The position numbers and the translations under genes were made by a program. From Mesorhabditis belari (Eukaryota > Nematoda > Chromadorea > Rhabditida > Rhabditidae): a DNA stretch of 64,000 nucleotides. Every line of letters starts with the position of its first letter. Position 1 is the first letter of the stretch. Shown piece after piece: positions 1-11,332 of the stretch. Under the pieces are notes generated by a model, which worked only from the letters and a program-made list of their open reading frames with translations, made no database searches and was not told where the DNA came from. The DNA is taken from the NCBI GenBank assembly GCA_958450365.1, contig CAUEEP010000759.1, forward strand, positions 2,419,001 to 2,483,000, in the 5' to 3' direction.

Positions 1-1699
1 AATGCACAAGCACAGATCAATCCACAGATTGACATTGGAGGTAGGGCATTGAAATGGGAGCAACATTGATGAGATAGTGCAAAATTTGACGCTTTTCACC
101 AATATTCTATTTTTAGATGATGACGGCTTAATGGGAAACGGCGGTCTAGCGGCGGAACATCAAGCGCTTTTGCTTCTCAGGTAATTTTTTCTTGATTAGA
201 TCAAAGAGATCAATGTTTTCTTGCAAAGCAAAATATTTTTACGGCTGATATCGTTTAATTTAGCAACCGGATAACTTTCTTTAAATCCTAAATTTCTTTT
301 TTTGTTTTGAGAGAACCGATGATATACGAGCCCTACCAACGCCCGTCAGTGTTTCCACTTCGCATCATTGCCCTATTGGTGGCGCTCTCCGTTTCGGCAA
401 CTTTCATCAGCACTCTTTGCTTCATTATACCTGGTAGCTTTCTCTATTATCAAGATGAATATTTATTCCCGTTATTTAGTTCTAATTGGTCGTTTCTTTA
501 TCTACACGGTTGCTGCAACGAAAAACGTTCATGAGTTGTATGTTTTGACTTTTTAATCTCCAGGCACAGATTAATTTTAGGTATACGATCAGCTCGGGAT
601 TGTACATTTGTTGGCTGTTCGCGAAGGTGGGCTTGTTTTCATAGATAGTGATAGTTCTCGGAACTTTAGCTTTTCGGAAAATCTAAACTGATTTGAGTCA
701 TAAAATATGTGAACACATATTGTCGTTTTTAGTTCTCAGCAACGTGCATCGAGTGGTTCAATCGTGGCCGTGCGCAACTCTCCGCACGATTCCACTCGAC
801 TCTTCGTTGGGTCGGCCGAATGTTGTTGGTGTTGTTCCCGGCGCTTTTCGTCATCCCATATCTCATCGGTCTCTCATTTCAACTTGTCGTCGTTGCTCCG
901 TTGCGAGTTGGACTTGATCAGGTGAGAGTTTTATTTTTTTTGATCACTTTTATGCGTTTCATTGTTGACTGTTTAGACACCAATCTATTTCCCGTGGCAA
1001 GAGTGGGCGATGGGCGTGTTACACATGAAGATTTTCGTCGCTGCAGTGATGATGGGACCGGAGTGGTGGATGAGGGCCGCTTTTGAGCAGGTTTTATGAT
1101 CAAAATTATCTTTTACAATAGTGACAATTCAGATCTATCAACAAGGCGTCCCGGCGCTAGATGTGCGTTTCATTTATCGCGAGGTTTTGATCCCGGTGAT
1201 CGTTGTTCTTTCAATGCAAATCGCTGCCCCGTATGCGCTTGGACACTTGTTGAACACGTTATTGGGTGGGTTTTTGGATTTGTGGGGAAATTTCGGGTAC
1301 TTATCTTGTACGCTTTTATGAAAGTTAAGCTCAAAAACATCTTTACTGAAACATCCTCTTTTTGTTGTTCCAGGAGCATCTCCAGATGAGGCGGTGGTTG
1401 TGCTTCGTTTCTCGTACCCATTTTGCCTCTCGGTGATCGGTGTGGCTGTGTTTGTCGTCTGGCAAATTCACAAACTGGGAGCCCTCGCTCAACATATCAG
1501 GAATGAGAAGTGAGGAATTGGAGGAATATTTTTGAGTTCGAGTATCGGATCTCTTCGATGCGGCTTTCTTAGGTTTTCTTCAAACTAATCGTCTGTGGCG
1601 ACTTTCAGATATCTCGTCGGCACTCAACTCGTCAACTACGAGCGACGCACTGAGGAGAAGGCTGCCGAATCGACAGCTAGCGGAATGGATCTCATCTAA
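1..1699 (+). CDS. marc-6: E3 ubiquitin ligase MARCHF6/TEB4 (Doa10 family), C-terminal part
   Basis: This is the 3' end of a multi-pass ER membrane ubiquitin ligase that marks misfolded and regulated membrane proteins for ER-associated degradation. The RING-CH domain is N-terminal and lies outside the window. Spliced by eye in consistent phase, the exons are <1-40, 117-180, 312-433, 480-537, 581-626, 733-921, 977-1090, 1133-1265, 1374-1509 and 1609-1699 (TAA), giving about 330 residues. Family landmarks in order are RPSVFPLRIIALL, HELYTISSGLYICWL across the 537/581 junction, VVVAPLRVGLDQ, FPWQEWAMGVLHMK, MGPEWW and the C-terminal EKYLVGTQLVNYERR. Several hydrophobic segments (LLVLFPALFVIPYLIGLSF, VLIPVIVVLSMQIAAPYAL) fit the transmembrane C-terminal half. 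Introns are only 43-131 bp. The GTATGT donor at 538 was chosen over GTTTTG at 542 because it restores both phase and the family motif. No break is visible. Confidence 0.93.
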
Positions 1700-2582
1700 C
1701 CCGTGGTTCGTCTGTGATTCGATCGACTTTTATGGCGATATCATTTCCCGAGTACAGGTCGATTTTCGTTTTGTTTTTCACCACTTTTTAACCTAATCTT
1801 ATCCAAAAAAAAAGATTTAGTGTTGATTTCTATTTAATCACAAAATATTCTTGTCTCTCTTTCTCTTTCTCTTTCATTTCTTGTGTTAATTTGTACAAAA
1901 GAGGGAGTTCCGTGAGAGATTTATCGATTTTCCTTACATCTTTATCCATCCATTTATCTTCGATTTATCTTCAATTTGAATGTTTCTTTCCTCATTTCTC
2001 GAATCCGGTGTTGATTTGTGTTGACAGTACTGTGATTTATTTGTGTTTTTGTGCTCCCTTTTTTTTGTGTTATCTATTTTTTTTTGACAACTAGCCTAGA
2101 GCTTTCGTTCATTCGTTCGTTTTTCTCAAATTTCCTTTACATAGTCTTGTCTTGTATGATATATTTGTGTGTCGTGACGCGAGGATTGACCGAAAATAAA
2201 GTTTACAATTTTTCGAGTGAGATTAGTGGGATGATCATGTTTGTACTCGAGAAAATGCCTTGGTGTTTGAAAATGAGCGGGATTGTTTGAAAGGCTAAGA
2301 GTTGGAGTTGGCTAAGAGCGCCAGGTTAAGAGTTGGAGTTGGAGTTGTGTTGCAGTTAATGCGAAAAACGATAAAAGCTCTTTCGTTTTCTTTTATCACT
2401 TTGAGCATCATTTCTTCTCTTTCTCAAAGCTCACATCACTTTTGAAAAGGAGAAATGCCAAAAAGAAATTTTCTCTCGAAAATTTTCCACCATTGTCCGC
2501 TTTTCTCCCTTTTTCCCTTTTTCCTTTTTTTTTGATAGAAATCTCTGAACTCTTATTGGGAATGTTTTTGAGAATTTTGAAA
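1700..2582 (+). other. 3' UTR of the MARCHF6 gene and spacer to the next gene
   Basis: This T-rich stretch follows the stop codon. A canonical AATAAA poly(A) signal sits at 2195-2200, so the transcript probably ends near 2215. From 2285 to 2350 there are a few TAAGAGTTGGAGTTGG words. The remaining 230 bp before the next start codon are presumably the promoter of the downstream gene. I see no TATA box. Confidence 0.6.
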
Positions 2583-5500
2583 ATGCTAACTTTTTTACTG
2601 TTTTTACTGTTAATCATTTTTAGTCAATCCGTATTTTCGGCAGAAGTGGACAGGTTTAGTGAAATTTTAAATCTTTTGTAGGATTTTCGTTTGTCTCTAG
2701 ATTCACCGTAAAGCGCACGTATGATTTGCCGATTTTGAGGGATTTCTCGTCGAAGGGTCGCATCGATCGTGTTTCTGAATTCTCGGTGATTCCGTCAGCT
2801 TTCCCGACCGAGCATTTCTTTCCGAAAGACATCGTCTTTGCAACGGGAAATGGATTGACGATTTTGGAGGTTTGTAGAAAGTTGATTTTGATTTGATTCG
2901 TTGATTTTGATTAGATTTCTTTCTTTTTGCTTTTGGGTCTTTAGTTGGGTCTTTAGTAGGTCTTCTAGGTCTTCTAGGTCTTCTAGGTCTTCTAGGTCTT
3001 CTAGGTCTTCTAGGTCTTCTAGGTCTTCTAGGTCTTCTAGGTCTTCTAGGTCTTCTAGGTCTTCTAGGTCTTCCTAGGTCTTCTAGGTCTTCTAGGTCTT
3101 CTAGGTCTTCTAGGTCTTCTAGGTCTTCTAGGTCTTCTAGGTCTTCTAGGTCTTCTAGGTCTTCTAGGTCTTCTAGGTCTTCTAGGTCTTCTAGGTCTTC
3201 TAGGTCTTCTAGGTCTTCTAGGTCTTCTAGGTCTTCTAGGCTAGGTCTTCTAGGTCTTCTAGGTCTTCTAGGTCTTCTAGGTCTTCTAGGTCTTCTAGGT
3301 CTTCTAGGTCTTCTAGGTCTTCTAGGTCTTCTAGGTCTTCTAGGTCTTTAGTTGGGTCTTCTATTGGGTTGGGAAGTTTCCCTTTTTTTCTCCCCGTCTT
3401 CCCAAAAACCCGCCAAAACCGCTGAGTTTTTTTGGAAGACGGTTTTAAATTTGCCCGATTTGATCGTATAAATTTGCCTGATTTGGTCGTGTAATAGCTC
3501 ACTTCAAAGCTAATTATCTAGCGGATTGAATGGGAAAAAAAACTGTTTGTCGATTCATCAACTCTCAAAGTTTTTGCTGCACTTTTATTGAGCTTTTACT
3601 ACTGAACTTTAACCTATTCGTTCCTAGGTGTAAACGGATGTGGACTAGAATTTGGGTTAAGTTAAAAAGAGTGGATCCCTTTTTGATATCCCGCCATCTC
3701 TAACACCCCGACAACCCAACTCAACTCCTCCAACGTATTAGAGGGGAGTCCCTGTGAAATGACCGACCTGTACTGCAGTTGCATAGACCCGGAAGATATG
3801 TACCTTTATTTACGGTAGTACAATAAGACGAATAGATTACAAATGAGTCTAAGGGGAAGGGGGGGGGGACTCCAAAATGAGAGTCTCACTTGTCCTCCTA
3901 GGCAATCCTAAGGACCGCCCCTTCTCGGCAATAAAAGGGATAAGCACAGGGGAGAACACATTTGCATAAGAATAGACAAATCATTCAATAATAACAATAG
4001 TAACTAAAATATCAGTTTGGCTCGGAGCTCTAAAAACCCCAAATTTCAAAAAAATTGACTTTATTTGTGGTTTTTTGTGCTGGGAAACCTGTGCTGAAAT
4101 AATATTTTTCGGAATCAGCTTTAAAAATTATCATAAAATGCAATAAGGTTGTTTTTTTAGGAAATTAAAAAAAAAATAACTTGACCCGGAATCGAACCCT
4201 CGACCATTGGATTGCCACAAAACCTTTCTTTTTTCGATTCTTTTCCAATTGAAACTTTTAGAATAAACACCAAATTATTGTTCTTTCAATTGAAAAAAGT
4301 GAATAAATTTTAGGATAAATTAAAATGTGCCGAAAAAGTGCCGCATTCTGTCTACAGATTGAGTCGTGTGAAACGCGGGAATGCCCCGAAAAGAGCGCTT
4401 ATTCTGTCGATTTCCGAGGTTTTTTTTTTTGAAAGAATAACGAAGATTTTGAAAACGTTTCTCAGAAAACGAACACTTTGGTGTATGAAATGCTTGCTGA
4501 ATGGTGTCAAGAGGGGAATTCTCGCGAAAAGGCGACAATCTTAGAGAAGTTCGTTTAGAAATAGAGCTAAATAGATGTTGTAAGCGAATTGTTGTAAGCG
4601 AAAATGAATTCGAAACGAAAATAATTCGTTTTCTAAAAGATGCCCACGAGAAAAAGCTAACCTACTTGAGGTAATAGCTTAAAATGAGAATAGAATCTTT
4701 TTTGTGTGATTTAAATGTGATTTAAATTAGACAGGGTTACGGTAGCTTTCTTGGAAACTTTTTAGACACTTTAGAAAAGATTTAGATTAATAAATGAAAT
4801 GCAATTTTTCAGCTTCTCCATTTATTTTCTTCCTTCACTCCCAAAACCGATTTCTTTATGTTATGATTATCGAGGAACTGAGGGATTTCAAGAAGTCATT
4901 GAAAAGGTAAATCTTTGTCTTTGTCTTTGTTTTTGTCTTTGTCTTTTTCTTTGTCTTTTTCTTCGTCTTTGTCTTTGACTTTGTCTTTGTTTAAAAGACT
5001 AATCCCCCTGAATCTCTGAATCTCTGAATCTCTGAATCTCTGAATATCTTTAGATCGTTGAGGAAATTGGGGAATTCGATTTGGTGTTGATCTTTTCAAC
5101 GGGAGGAATAAAGGTGAAATTTTTTTTGGGAACACACAGTTTTTGGCGCACAGTTTTTTGGCGCACAGTTTTCATCGAGATTCAGAGAGTTAAAAAGCCT
5201 ATCAAAAAAGCCTAACTTTGATTCAGATCCGCTACATATCAGCAGCATCGGAAAATGCGTCGAAAGACATCGAGAAACTCGCGAAAATCTACATGAATCA
5301 CCATGGGGAGATGGGAAATGAAACGGGAATCGAAATGTGCACAAGTGGGTGCACTTTTTTTTGGTTTTTCGGGGTACTGTAGGTTTCTAGGGGGTACTGT
5401 AGGTATCTAGGAATACTGTAGATATCTAGGGGATACTGTAGGTATCCAGGGGTACTGTAGGTATCTAGGGCTACTGTAGGTACCTGGGGATACTGTAGGT

Positions 5501-6895
5501 ATCTAGAGATACTGTAGCTGAATCGTAACTGAATCTAGACTGAATCTACCATAATCCTTAGAAAAGAGGATACCTTGTTCCTTAGAACAGAATCTATCGT
5601 AATTAGCGTACTGTAACCGGCTTAGAAATGAATCTATCGTAATCCTTAGCATCTGGAGTACTGTAATGTTGACTTGACGAGTATTTAGTGTAGCAGAAAG
5701 ATGAGTTTCTATCGACTCTACTCGATTAGATGCAATTGCAAGAAAATAAAATAGACCCTAAGCTAAATTAGCTCGATATCGCTTTAGATTTCAAAGTACA
5801 GTCCTCCCTTTTAGATCCAAAACATGCTTTCTCACCAGAAGTACTCAAAGAGTTCAAATGGAAAGAAAATGGTTAGCAAATTACAAGCTTTTACGGTAAT
5901 CCTCTACCATTCAGAGAATCTACATTTATCTTCGTCACTTCTTATTCAAATCTCTTGTTGTTATGAGGATGGCTTTGGAGGGAAAGGATATCAAGAAAAT
6001 CGAGAAGCGATTCAAGCTGTTTTAAGGGAAATGTGAGAATTGATGAAAATTGAGATAAGCCTTTTTTTTTCCTATCAGTTGAGACTGGTGTTCTTTATGC
6101 GACAATCTAGTGTGACATCCAGATTGGTGATTTTGGGCTTTAAACAATTGGATTGTCGTAGAAAGTATATAAGAAATACGAGGAACCTTTCTGTACACTA
6201 ATTATCCAAGTGCCTACGTTGCATAAATGCTGATTTTATGATTTCGAAAATCTAGTGTGACATCCAGATCGACCATTTTCGCCTTTAAACAATCGGATTG
6301 CGATAGAAAATATCAAGAAATCTCCGAGAAAGAATATGGCTCAATTACCCAAGTGCCTAAGCTGCATAAATGCTGATTTGATGATTTCGAAAATCTAGTG
6401 TGACATCCAGATACGCCATTTTAGCCTTTAAACAATTGGATTGTCTTACAAAGTACGGCTTAATTGCCCAAAAAACTGAAAAAGCGCTCTAGAATCGTTA
6501 AATTTGCGCCAATTTTGATGAAAATTTGAGAACTGCGGTTTTTCGAGATTGGAAATTCAATTCTGGGGGTTAATTTCATCGGGCTACATCATAGATTTTC
6601 GTTTTTACAGATAAAAAAGAGATTTTCAGGTCAAAATCCCTTCAATTGACATCGGTTGGTGTATTGGAGCTGAATTTCCGATTGCCTTTTCTCATCTTTG
6701 CCATCATTTTACTATTCATTGCGCTTTGTGTAAGTTTTTTTTTTGAGAAATTAACATAATTTGGCAATCTTTACAATCTTTACAATGAAGTCATTTTAAA
6801 ATCCAATTTTTTTTTTCCTTTTTCAGTTCTGTCGTTTTTCTCTCTCATCGGATCGTCGGGATTTTCGATATACGAAAAATCGTTTTCTTTTGTGA
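2583..6895 (+). CDS. Unrecognised type I single-pass membrane protein
   Basis: I do not recognise the family. Exons by phase: 2583-2653, 2701-2869, 4813-4906, 5054-5113, 5227-5344, 5815-5871, 5915-6032, 6630-6729, 6827-6895 (TGA), about 285 residues. The N-terminus [20 protein letters not shown] is a clear signal peptide. An in-frame ATG at 2562 would add seven residues. The lumenal part contains [49 protein letters not shown] and [18 protein letters not shown]. The C-terminal segment [14 protein letters not shown] is one membrane helix, followed by a short basic tail. All joins keep phase except exon 2 to exon 3, where one more exon of length 2 mod 3, or a different splice site, is needed inside 2870-4812. 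Lumenal domain plus single helix could suit a receptor or accessory subunit, but that is only a guess. Confidence 0.75.
2936..3352. repeat. 9-bp minisatellite AGGTCTTCT
   Basis: About 45 near-perfect copies of AGGTCTTCT, with slips at 3070 and 3240, fill the first large intron of the 2583-6895 gene. Edge units are variants (GGGTCTTTAGTT). No role is visible. Confidence 0.95.
3353..4812. other. Large intron remainder of the unknown membrane-protein gene
   Basis: No recognisable exon was found, although phase demands one somewhere between 2870 and 4812. There is a G-run at 3859-3868. At 4183-4205 a short segment (CCGGAATCGAACCCTCGACC) resembles the complement of a tRNA T-arm without the rest of a cloverleaf. 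The remainder is AT-rich and featureless. Confidence 0.5.
4911..5046. repeat. TCTTTG hexamer run and CTGAATCT octamer run
   Basis: TCTTTG/TCTTTT hexamers run from 4911 to 4990. Five CTGAATCT-type units follow from 5008 to 5046. Both lie in the intron between exons 4813-4906 and 5054-5113. Confidence 0.9.
5363..5660. repeat. Diverged TACTGTAGGTATCTAGGG repeat
   Basis: About eight diverged units of roughly 18 bp with a TACTGTAG core fill the intron between exons 5227-5344 and 5815-5871. They then decay into AATCTATCGTAATCC words. The TACTGTAG word recurs throughout this window. Confidence 0.85.
6113..6475 (+). repeat. R1 satellite, three units
   Basis: Three units in the intron before exon 6630-6729. 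The conserved part is GATTTCGAAAATCTAGTGTG followed by ACATCCAGAT. TGACATCCAG boxes start at 6113, 6258 and 6401, a spacing of 145 and 143 bp. Between the boxes the text is CATTTT(A/C)GCCTTTAAACAATYGGATTG, then a variable stretch ending CCAAGTGCCTA(C/A)GTTGCATAAATGC. Confidence 0.9.
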
Positions 6896-6928
6896 GTTGT
6901 AAATGCCTTTTTCTTTTATGATTTTTTT

Positions 6929-7525
6929 GGGAGTGGGACAAATGCGACCTTTTCGTTTGCGCACCCTGACATTTGCGCACCTTTTTTTTTCCGCACCTTG
7001 CCCATTAGCGCACCTTTTTTCGCGTTTTAAAGAAAGCTCTAAAAAGCTGATATTAACGAATTTCTATTCGAAATGTTGTTTTTTGTTTTTCTAGGTAATT
7101 TTAGGGCGTAGAATCGAAATTTTGACATATCAAAGCTTGTGAAAACAAACGGACCGAGTTATACAAGAGACAAACCAATTTGAAAGACAAAACGACAAAA
7201 TCAAATTACAGAAAATTACAGTCGATTTTTCTCTTTGTTTAACTCCGTCCGTTTGTTTCCACACGCTCCACAAGCTTCAAATTGGTTCCACAAGCTCTGA
7301 TATGTCAAAATTTCGATTCTACGCCCTAAAATTACCTAGAAAAACAAAAAAAAAACAACTTTTCGAATAGAAATTGGTTAATATTAGCTTTTTAGAGCTT
7401 TTTAAAGCTTTTAGAGCTTTCTTTAAAACGCGAAAAAAGGTGCGCTAATGGGCAAGGTGCGGAAAAAAAAGGTGCGCAAATGTCCGGGTGCGCAAAAAAA
7501 AAAAGGTCGCATTTGTCCCACTCCC
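6929..7525. mobile_element. Foldback/MITE element with 9-bp target duplication
   Basis: The termini are inverted copies that begin GGGAGTGGGACAAATGCGAC. The arms (about 6929-7140 and 7255-7525) share CGCACCTTGCCCATTAGCGC, the AAGCTCTAAAAAGC region and the CTAGGTAATTTTAGGGCGTA block. The element is flanked on both sides by GATTTTTTT (6920-6928 and 7526-7534). No coding capacity is seen. A 9-bp duplication would fit a Mutator-type origin, but the T-rich target makes the exact length uncertain. It sits just 3' of the unknown membrane-protein gene. Confidence 0.8.
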
Positions 7526-8335
7526 GATTTTTTTTCCACTCAATTTCAATCTGTGACGGGTTTACAAAAGAAGAATTTTTACCCTTTTCCTCAGACATTT
7601 ATTCTCGAAAAAAAAAAGCGAAAAGCGAAAAACGAAAAACGAGGCTTTAACCCGGATTGTTTGATGTTGTTTTATGTGCAGAAATCGACCTCAACCGCGC
7701 CTAAAATTACCTTTTTTTTTGTTTTTTTTTATGACATCTGGCTTTAAAATCATCTTTAGAAGATGATTTTAAAGCCAGATTTTAGATTTTGAGCATTTTT
7801 GAGCATTTTTGAGCATTTTTGAGCATTTTTGAGCATTTTTGACCATTTTTTACTCACCACTTTCCTCTCAATTCTGCACCAAACGTGTCAAAATCGACCA
7901 AACGCAGAAAAAACCGGCGATAGAACCGGAGAATAACGAGAAAATGGCTAACAATGGCATTTTCTTGTTTTTTTTTGTTTGTTGATTTTTCACTAAAATT
8001 TCGCTAATCGATTTTTTGAAGGAAAACGAGAATTTGATGAAAATTTTTTGAAAAAAAGACGATAATTGAGGCTTTTGATGAGGTGAAAAAAGAAAAGAAT
8101 TGAGGTTTTTCGATAGTTTCGATAGTTTCTAAAGGAAAAGTTGAAATTCTTGAGGAAACGCACATTAAGCACATCGAATTACCCGTATCGAAAAACCCTA
8201 GTTTCCCTAAATTTTCGGCAAAATTGAAGCAATTTTGACGATCTAGAGCAATCTAGAGCGTTTCTTCTTGTTTCTTGGGTAATTAAGCCGTACTTTGTAC
8301 GAGAATCGGATTTTTTAAAGGGCAAAATGGTCAAA
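7526..8335. other. Intergenic spacer with a perfect 45-bp hairpin
   Basis: The hairpin at 7736-7780 has two perfect 21-bp arms (ATCTGGCTTTAAAATCATCTT and its complement) around a 3-nt TAG loop. It is followed by about five GAGCATTTTT units (7790-7845). No gene is seen. Confidence 0.75.
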
Positions 8336-8530
8336 CTGGATGTCACAGTAGATTTTCGAAGTCAGAAAAATGGGCATTTATGCAACGTAGACACTTGGGT
8401 AATTGAGCCATATTCTTTCCCTGGGATTTCTTCATATTTTGTACGACAATCCAATTGTTTAAAGGCGAAAATGGTCAATCTGGATGTCACACGAGATTTT
8501 TGAAATCATAAAATCGGCATTTATGCATTT
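8336..8530 (-). repeat. R1 satellite, inverted copies
   Basis: Two R1 boxes lie in the opposite orientation. CTGGATGTCA starts at 8336 and 8480, 144 bp apart. They share the TTGGGTAATTGAGCCATATT and CTGGGATTTCTTCATATTTT sub-blocks of the 10.4-kb and 19-kb arrays. Confidence 0.88.
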
Positions 8531-8559
8531 TGGGCCATTTTGGGCAATTAAACCCGGCG

Positions 8560-9175
8560 ACGAGGCGATGAGCCGTGTGCCAGAAGACGCGCGTATACGT
8601 GAACGCACAAAGAACACCTGTCAACTGTCTTTTTTTACGTTAAAAGCTGAAATTTCAAAGCTAAAAGATAGAAAACTTTAAAAATAGCAATTTCTTGCTT
8701 TGTTTTTCGTATTTTACGTAATCTTTATGGAAATTCGATCAGAAATTAGAGAGAAAAAGGCGAAAAAAAGATGGGGAATGACCATGAATGGATGGGGTTT
8801 TTCTTCAAGAAATGAGGAAATTCCCAGCCCTTTAATTGAATATTTTATGGGAAAGGGAAATAGAGTGGTGTTTAGCTTGTTTCTCAAGAAATTTTGCTTC
8901 AAAAAACTTAAAAAACGACCTTTTTCCATTAGGTGACAGGTGAACTTTGTGTGTTCTTTGTGCGCTGCCGTAAACGCTCGCCTTCTGGCACACCGCTCGA
9001 AGATTTGGTTTTTTGTGCGCCTTGGTAAACGCTCGCCTTCTGGGACACTGCTTGAAGAGTTCCGTTCTTTGTGTTCCCCCGTAAACGCTCGACTTCTGGG
9101 AATGATTGCGGGAGATGCCGTTTTTTGTGCGACCCCGTAAACGCTCGCCTTCTGGCACACGACTCACCGCTCGTC
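8560..9175. repeat. R5 box repeat (GTAAACGCTCGCCTTCTGGC)
   Basis: A single fragment lies at about 8565-8612. Four units then have GTAAACGCTC starting at 8970, 9025, 9081 and 9136, a 55-56 bp period. Each is preceded by CTTTGTG or TTTTGTG and followed by CTTCTGG.A. The sequence between boxes varies. Overlapping open frames on the - strand are by-products of the repeat. Confidence 0.85.
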
Positions 9176-10375
9176 CGATTTACCCAAAAAACGGAAAAGT
9201 CCTCTAGAATCGTCAAAATTGAAGCAATTTTGATGAAAATTTTTTGGGAACTAGGGTTTTTTGGGGTGGAGAATTCGATGGGAATTTCCGTTTGACAAGA
9301 TTTTAAGCCTTTTTTCTTGAGAAATTGACCGATTCATTCACCCAACTGAGCAAAAGTAGTAGAAATGCGCTAGAGAAATAGATAAAGCTAGAGAAAAGCG
9401 ATTCCAGATTGATCTCACATCTCAATCTTTCGCAAATAATGCCAAGAGTTCTTGGAATAACTCTAATAAGAGCGCATGTCCGCGATTTTATGCTACACCT
9501 CAATTAGAATTTCCATTTTTAGAGAAAATTGAAGGATTGCGCGAGAGAGAGAGAAAAAAGAGAGAGAGAAAAAAAAGAGAGAGAGAGAAAAGAGAGAGAG
9601 AAAAGAAAGAAAGAAAAGAAAGAAAGAAAAAGAAAAAAGATTTCATTAAAGAAAGAAAAAAGACTAGATTTCATTAAAATTTACTTTCAAAGTTCAGAAA
9701 TTATTTGGTGCTTCGAGAGAAAAGAGAAAAGAAGAGCCTCTAAAGGATTAGAGGAAGCTTACTATCGTATTAGAGTACTATCGGATATTAGAGTACTATC
9801 GTACTAGAGTACTATCGGATATTAGAGTACTATCGTACTAGAGTACTATCGGATATTACAGTACTATCGTACTAGAGTACTATCGGATTCGAACTATCCG
9901 ATGGAAAAATGTCAACTTTTAGACTTTCAAAGACTCTCAAAGACTCTAAAAGACTCAAAAGCTTTAAATAACATTTCTGGATTCAGCGTAATAACAAAAA
10001 AAAAAGCGTAATAACACCGAAAACTCGATTGAAAATCTACGAGAAACTCGCGATTTTTAAGCCGGAAATTTGCGGATTTATGATTTCTTTTTTTTTGGAG
10101 AGACAAAAGCTAACTATTGAATCAATTCCCTGGATACAAATTTTTTTCCCCGAAAATCCTTGGATACAAATTTTTATTCTTATTCTTATTACAAAATCTT
10201 TATTGATGAACTTTTTTTTTGGAAAGCAAAAAGAACGAGTTTTGATGCACTCATGCACTGAATTCTTTACTTTTCTTTTTTTTTTTTGAAGAAAACAGCC
10301 TCGTTTCTCTGAAAAGTAGAGAATCCAGTGCACTAGAAGGCGTGTGTTTATGCCGATTTTATGATTTCGAAAATC
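9176..10375. other. Intergenic spacer with GA-rich and ACTATCG tandem tracts
   Basis: A purine tract of GAGAGAGAAAAA type covers 9535-9655. A diverged roughly 33-bp tandem of TAGAGTACTATCGGATAT covers 9760-9895. The rest is AT-rich. I see no supported gene. Confidence 0.7.
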
Positions 10376-10990
10376 TAGGCTGACATCCAGATTGGCCATT
10401 TTGGGCTTTAAACAATAGGATTGTCGTATAAAGTGTATCAGGGAATACCCAGCTACCGTCCGGCGTAATTACCAAAGTGTCTACGTTGCATAAAGGCCGA
10501 TTTTATGATTTCGAAAATCTACTGTGACATCCAGATTGATCATTTTCGCCTTTAAACAATCGGGTTGCGATAGAAAATACGAAGAAATCCCAGGGAAAGA
10601 ATATGGCTCAATTACCAAAGTGTCCACGTTGCATAAAGGCCGATTTAATGATTTCGAAAATCTACTGTGACATCCAGATTGGCCATTTTGGGCTTTAAAC
10701 AATAGGATTGTCGTATAAAGTGTATCAGGGAATACCCAGCTACCTTCCGGCTTAATTACCAAAGTGTCTACGTTGAGTGAATACCGATTTAATGATTTCG
10801 AAAATCTACTGTGACATCCAGATTGACCATTTTCTCTTTTAAACAATCGGATTGCGATAGAAAATACGAAGAAATCCCAGGGAAAGAATATGGCTCAATT
10901 ACCAAAGTGTCCACGTTGCATAAAGGCCGATTTAATGATTTCGAAAATCTACTGTGACATCCAGATTGACCATTTTAGCCGTCAGATTTT
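10376..10990 (+). repeat. R1 satellite, five boxes
   Basis: TGACATCCAG starts at 10381, 10525, 10668, 10812 and 10955 (spacing 143-144). Two unit subtypes alternate. One carries CAGGGAATACCCAGCTACC and the other carries CAGGGAAAGAATATGGCTC. This suggests a higher-order unit of about 287 bp. Confidence 0.93.
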
Positions 10991-11332
10991 CGTCAAATTC
11001 ATCAAATTTTACAAAAATCAGCTTAATAAAGTATTTTCTCGATTTATAACTGAAAAAGAAGCAAAAAAGCAACCCGGACTTGACTAATCGCTTGATTTTC
11101 GAATTCCCAGGAAATTAGCGTAAATTTTTCGAAAAATCGGGAATCACCTGATGAAAAACGAGTGAAAAAATAAAGAAAAATTTCAAGAAAATTCGAAAAA
11201 TGACAAATTTGCCTTCTAGAAGCCAAATTTTGAGGGAAATTGAGAAAAATTGTTTTAATTTTCATAATTTTCATTGCCTTTCGTTTATCTGAAGAAATTT
11301 ATCGGATTAGCATTGGGATTTTCATTTTCATT

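Noticed and set aside
542..563. A 22-nt intron (GTTTTG...TCCAG) in the MARCHF6 gene
   Set aside because: The GTATGT donor at 538 with acceptor ending 580 gives a normal 43-nt intron and restores the HELYTISSGLY motif.
9303..9503. 66-codon - strand ORF containing CALIRVIPRTLG
   Set aside because: No recognised family and no neighbouring exons. It could be a small transposon relic but cannot be supported.
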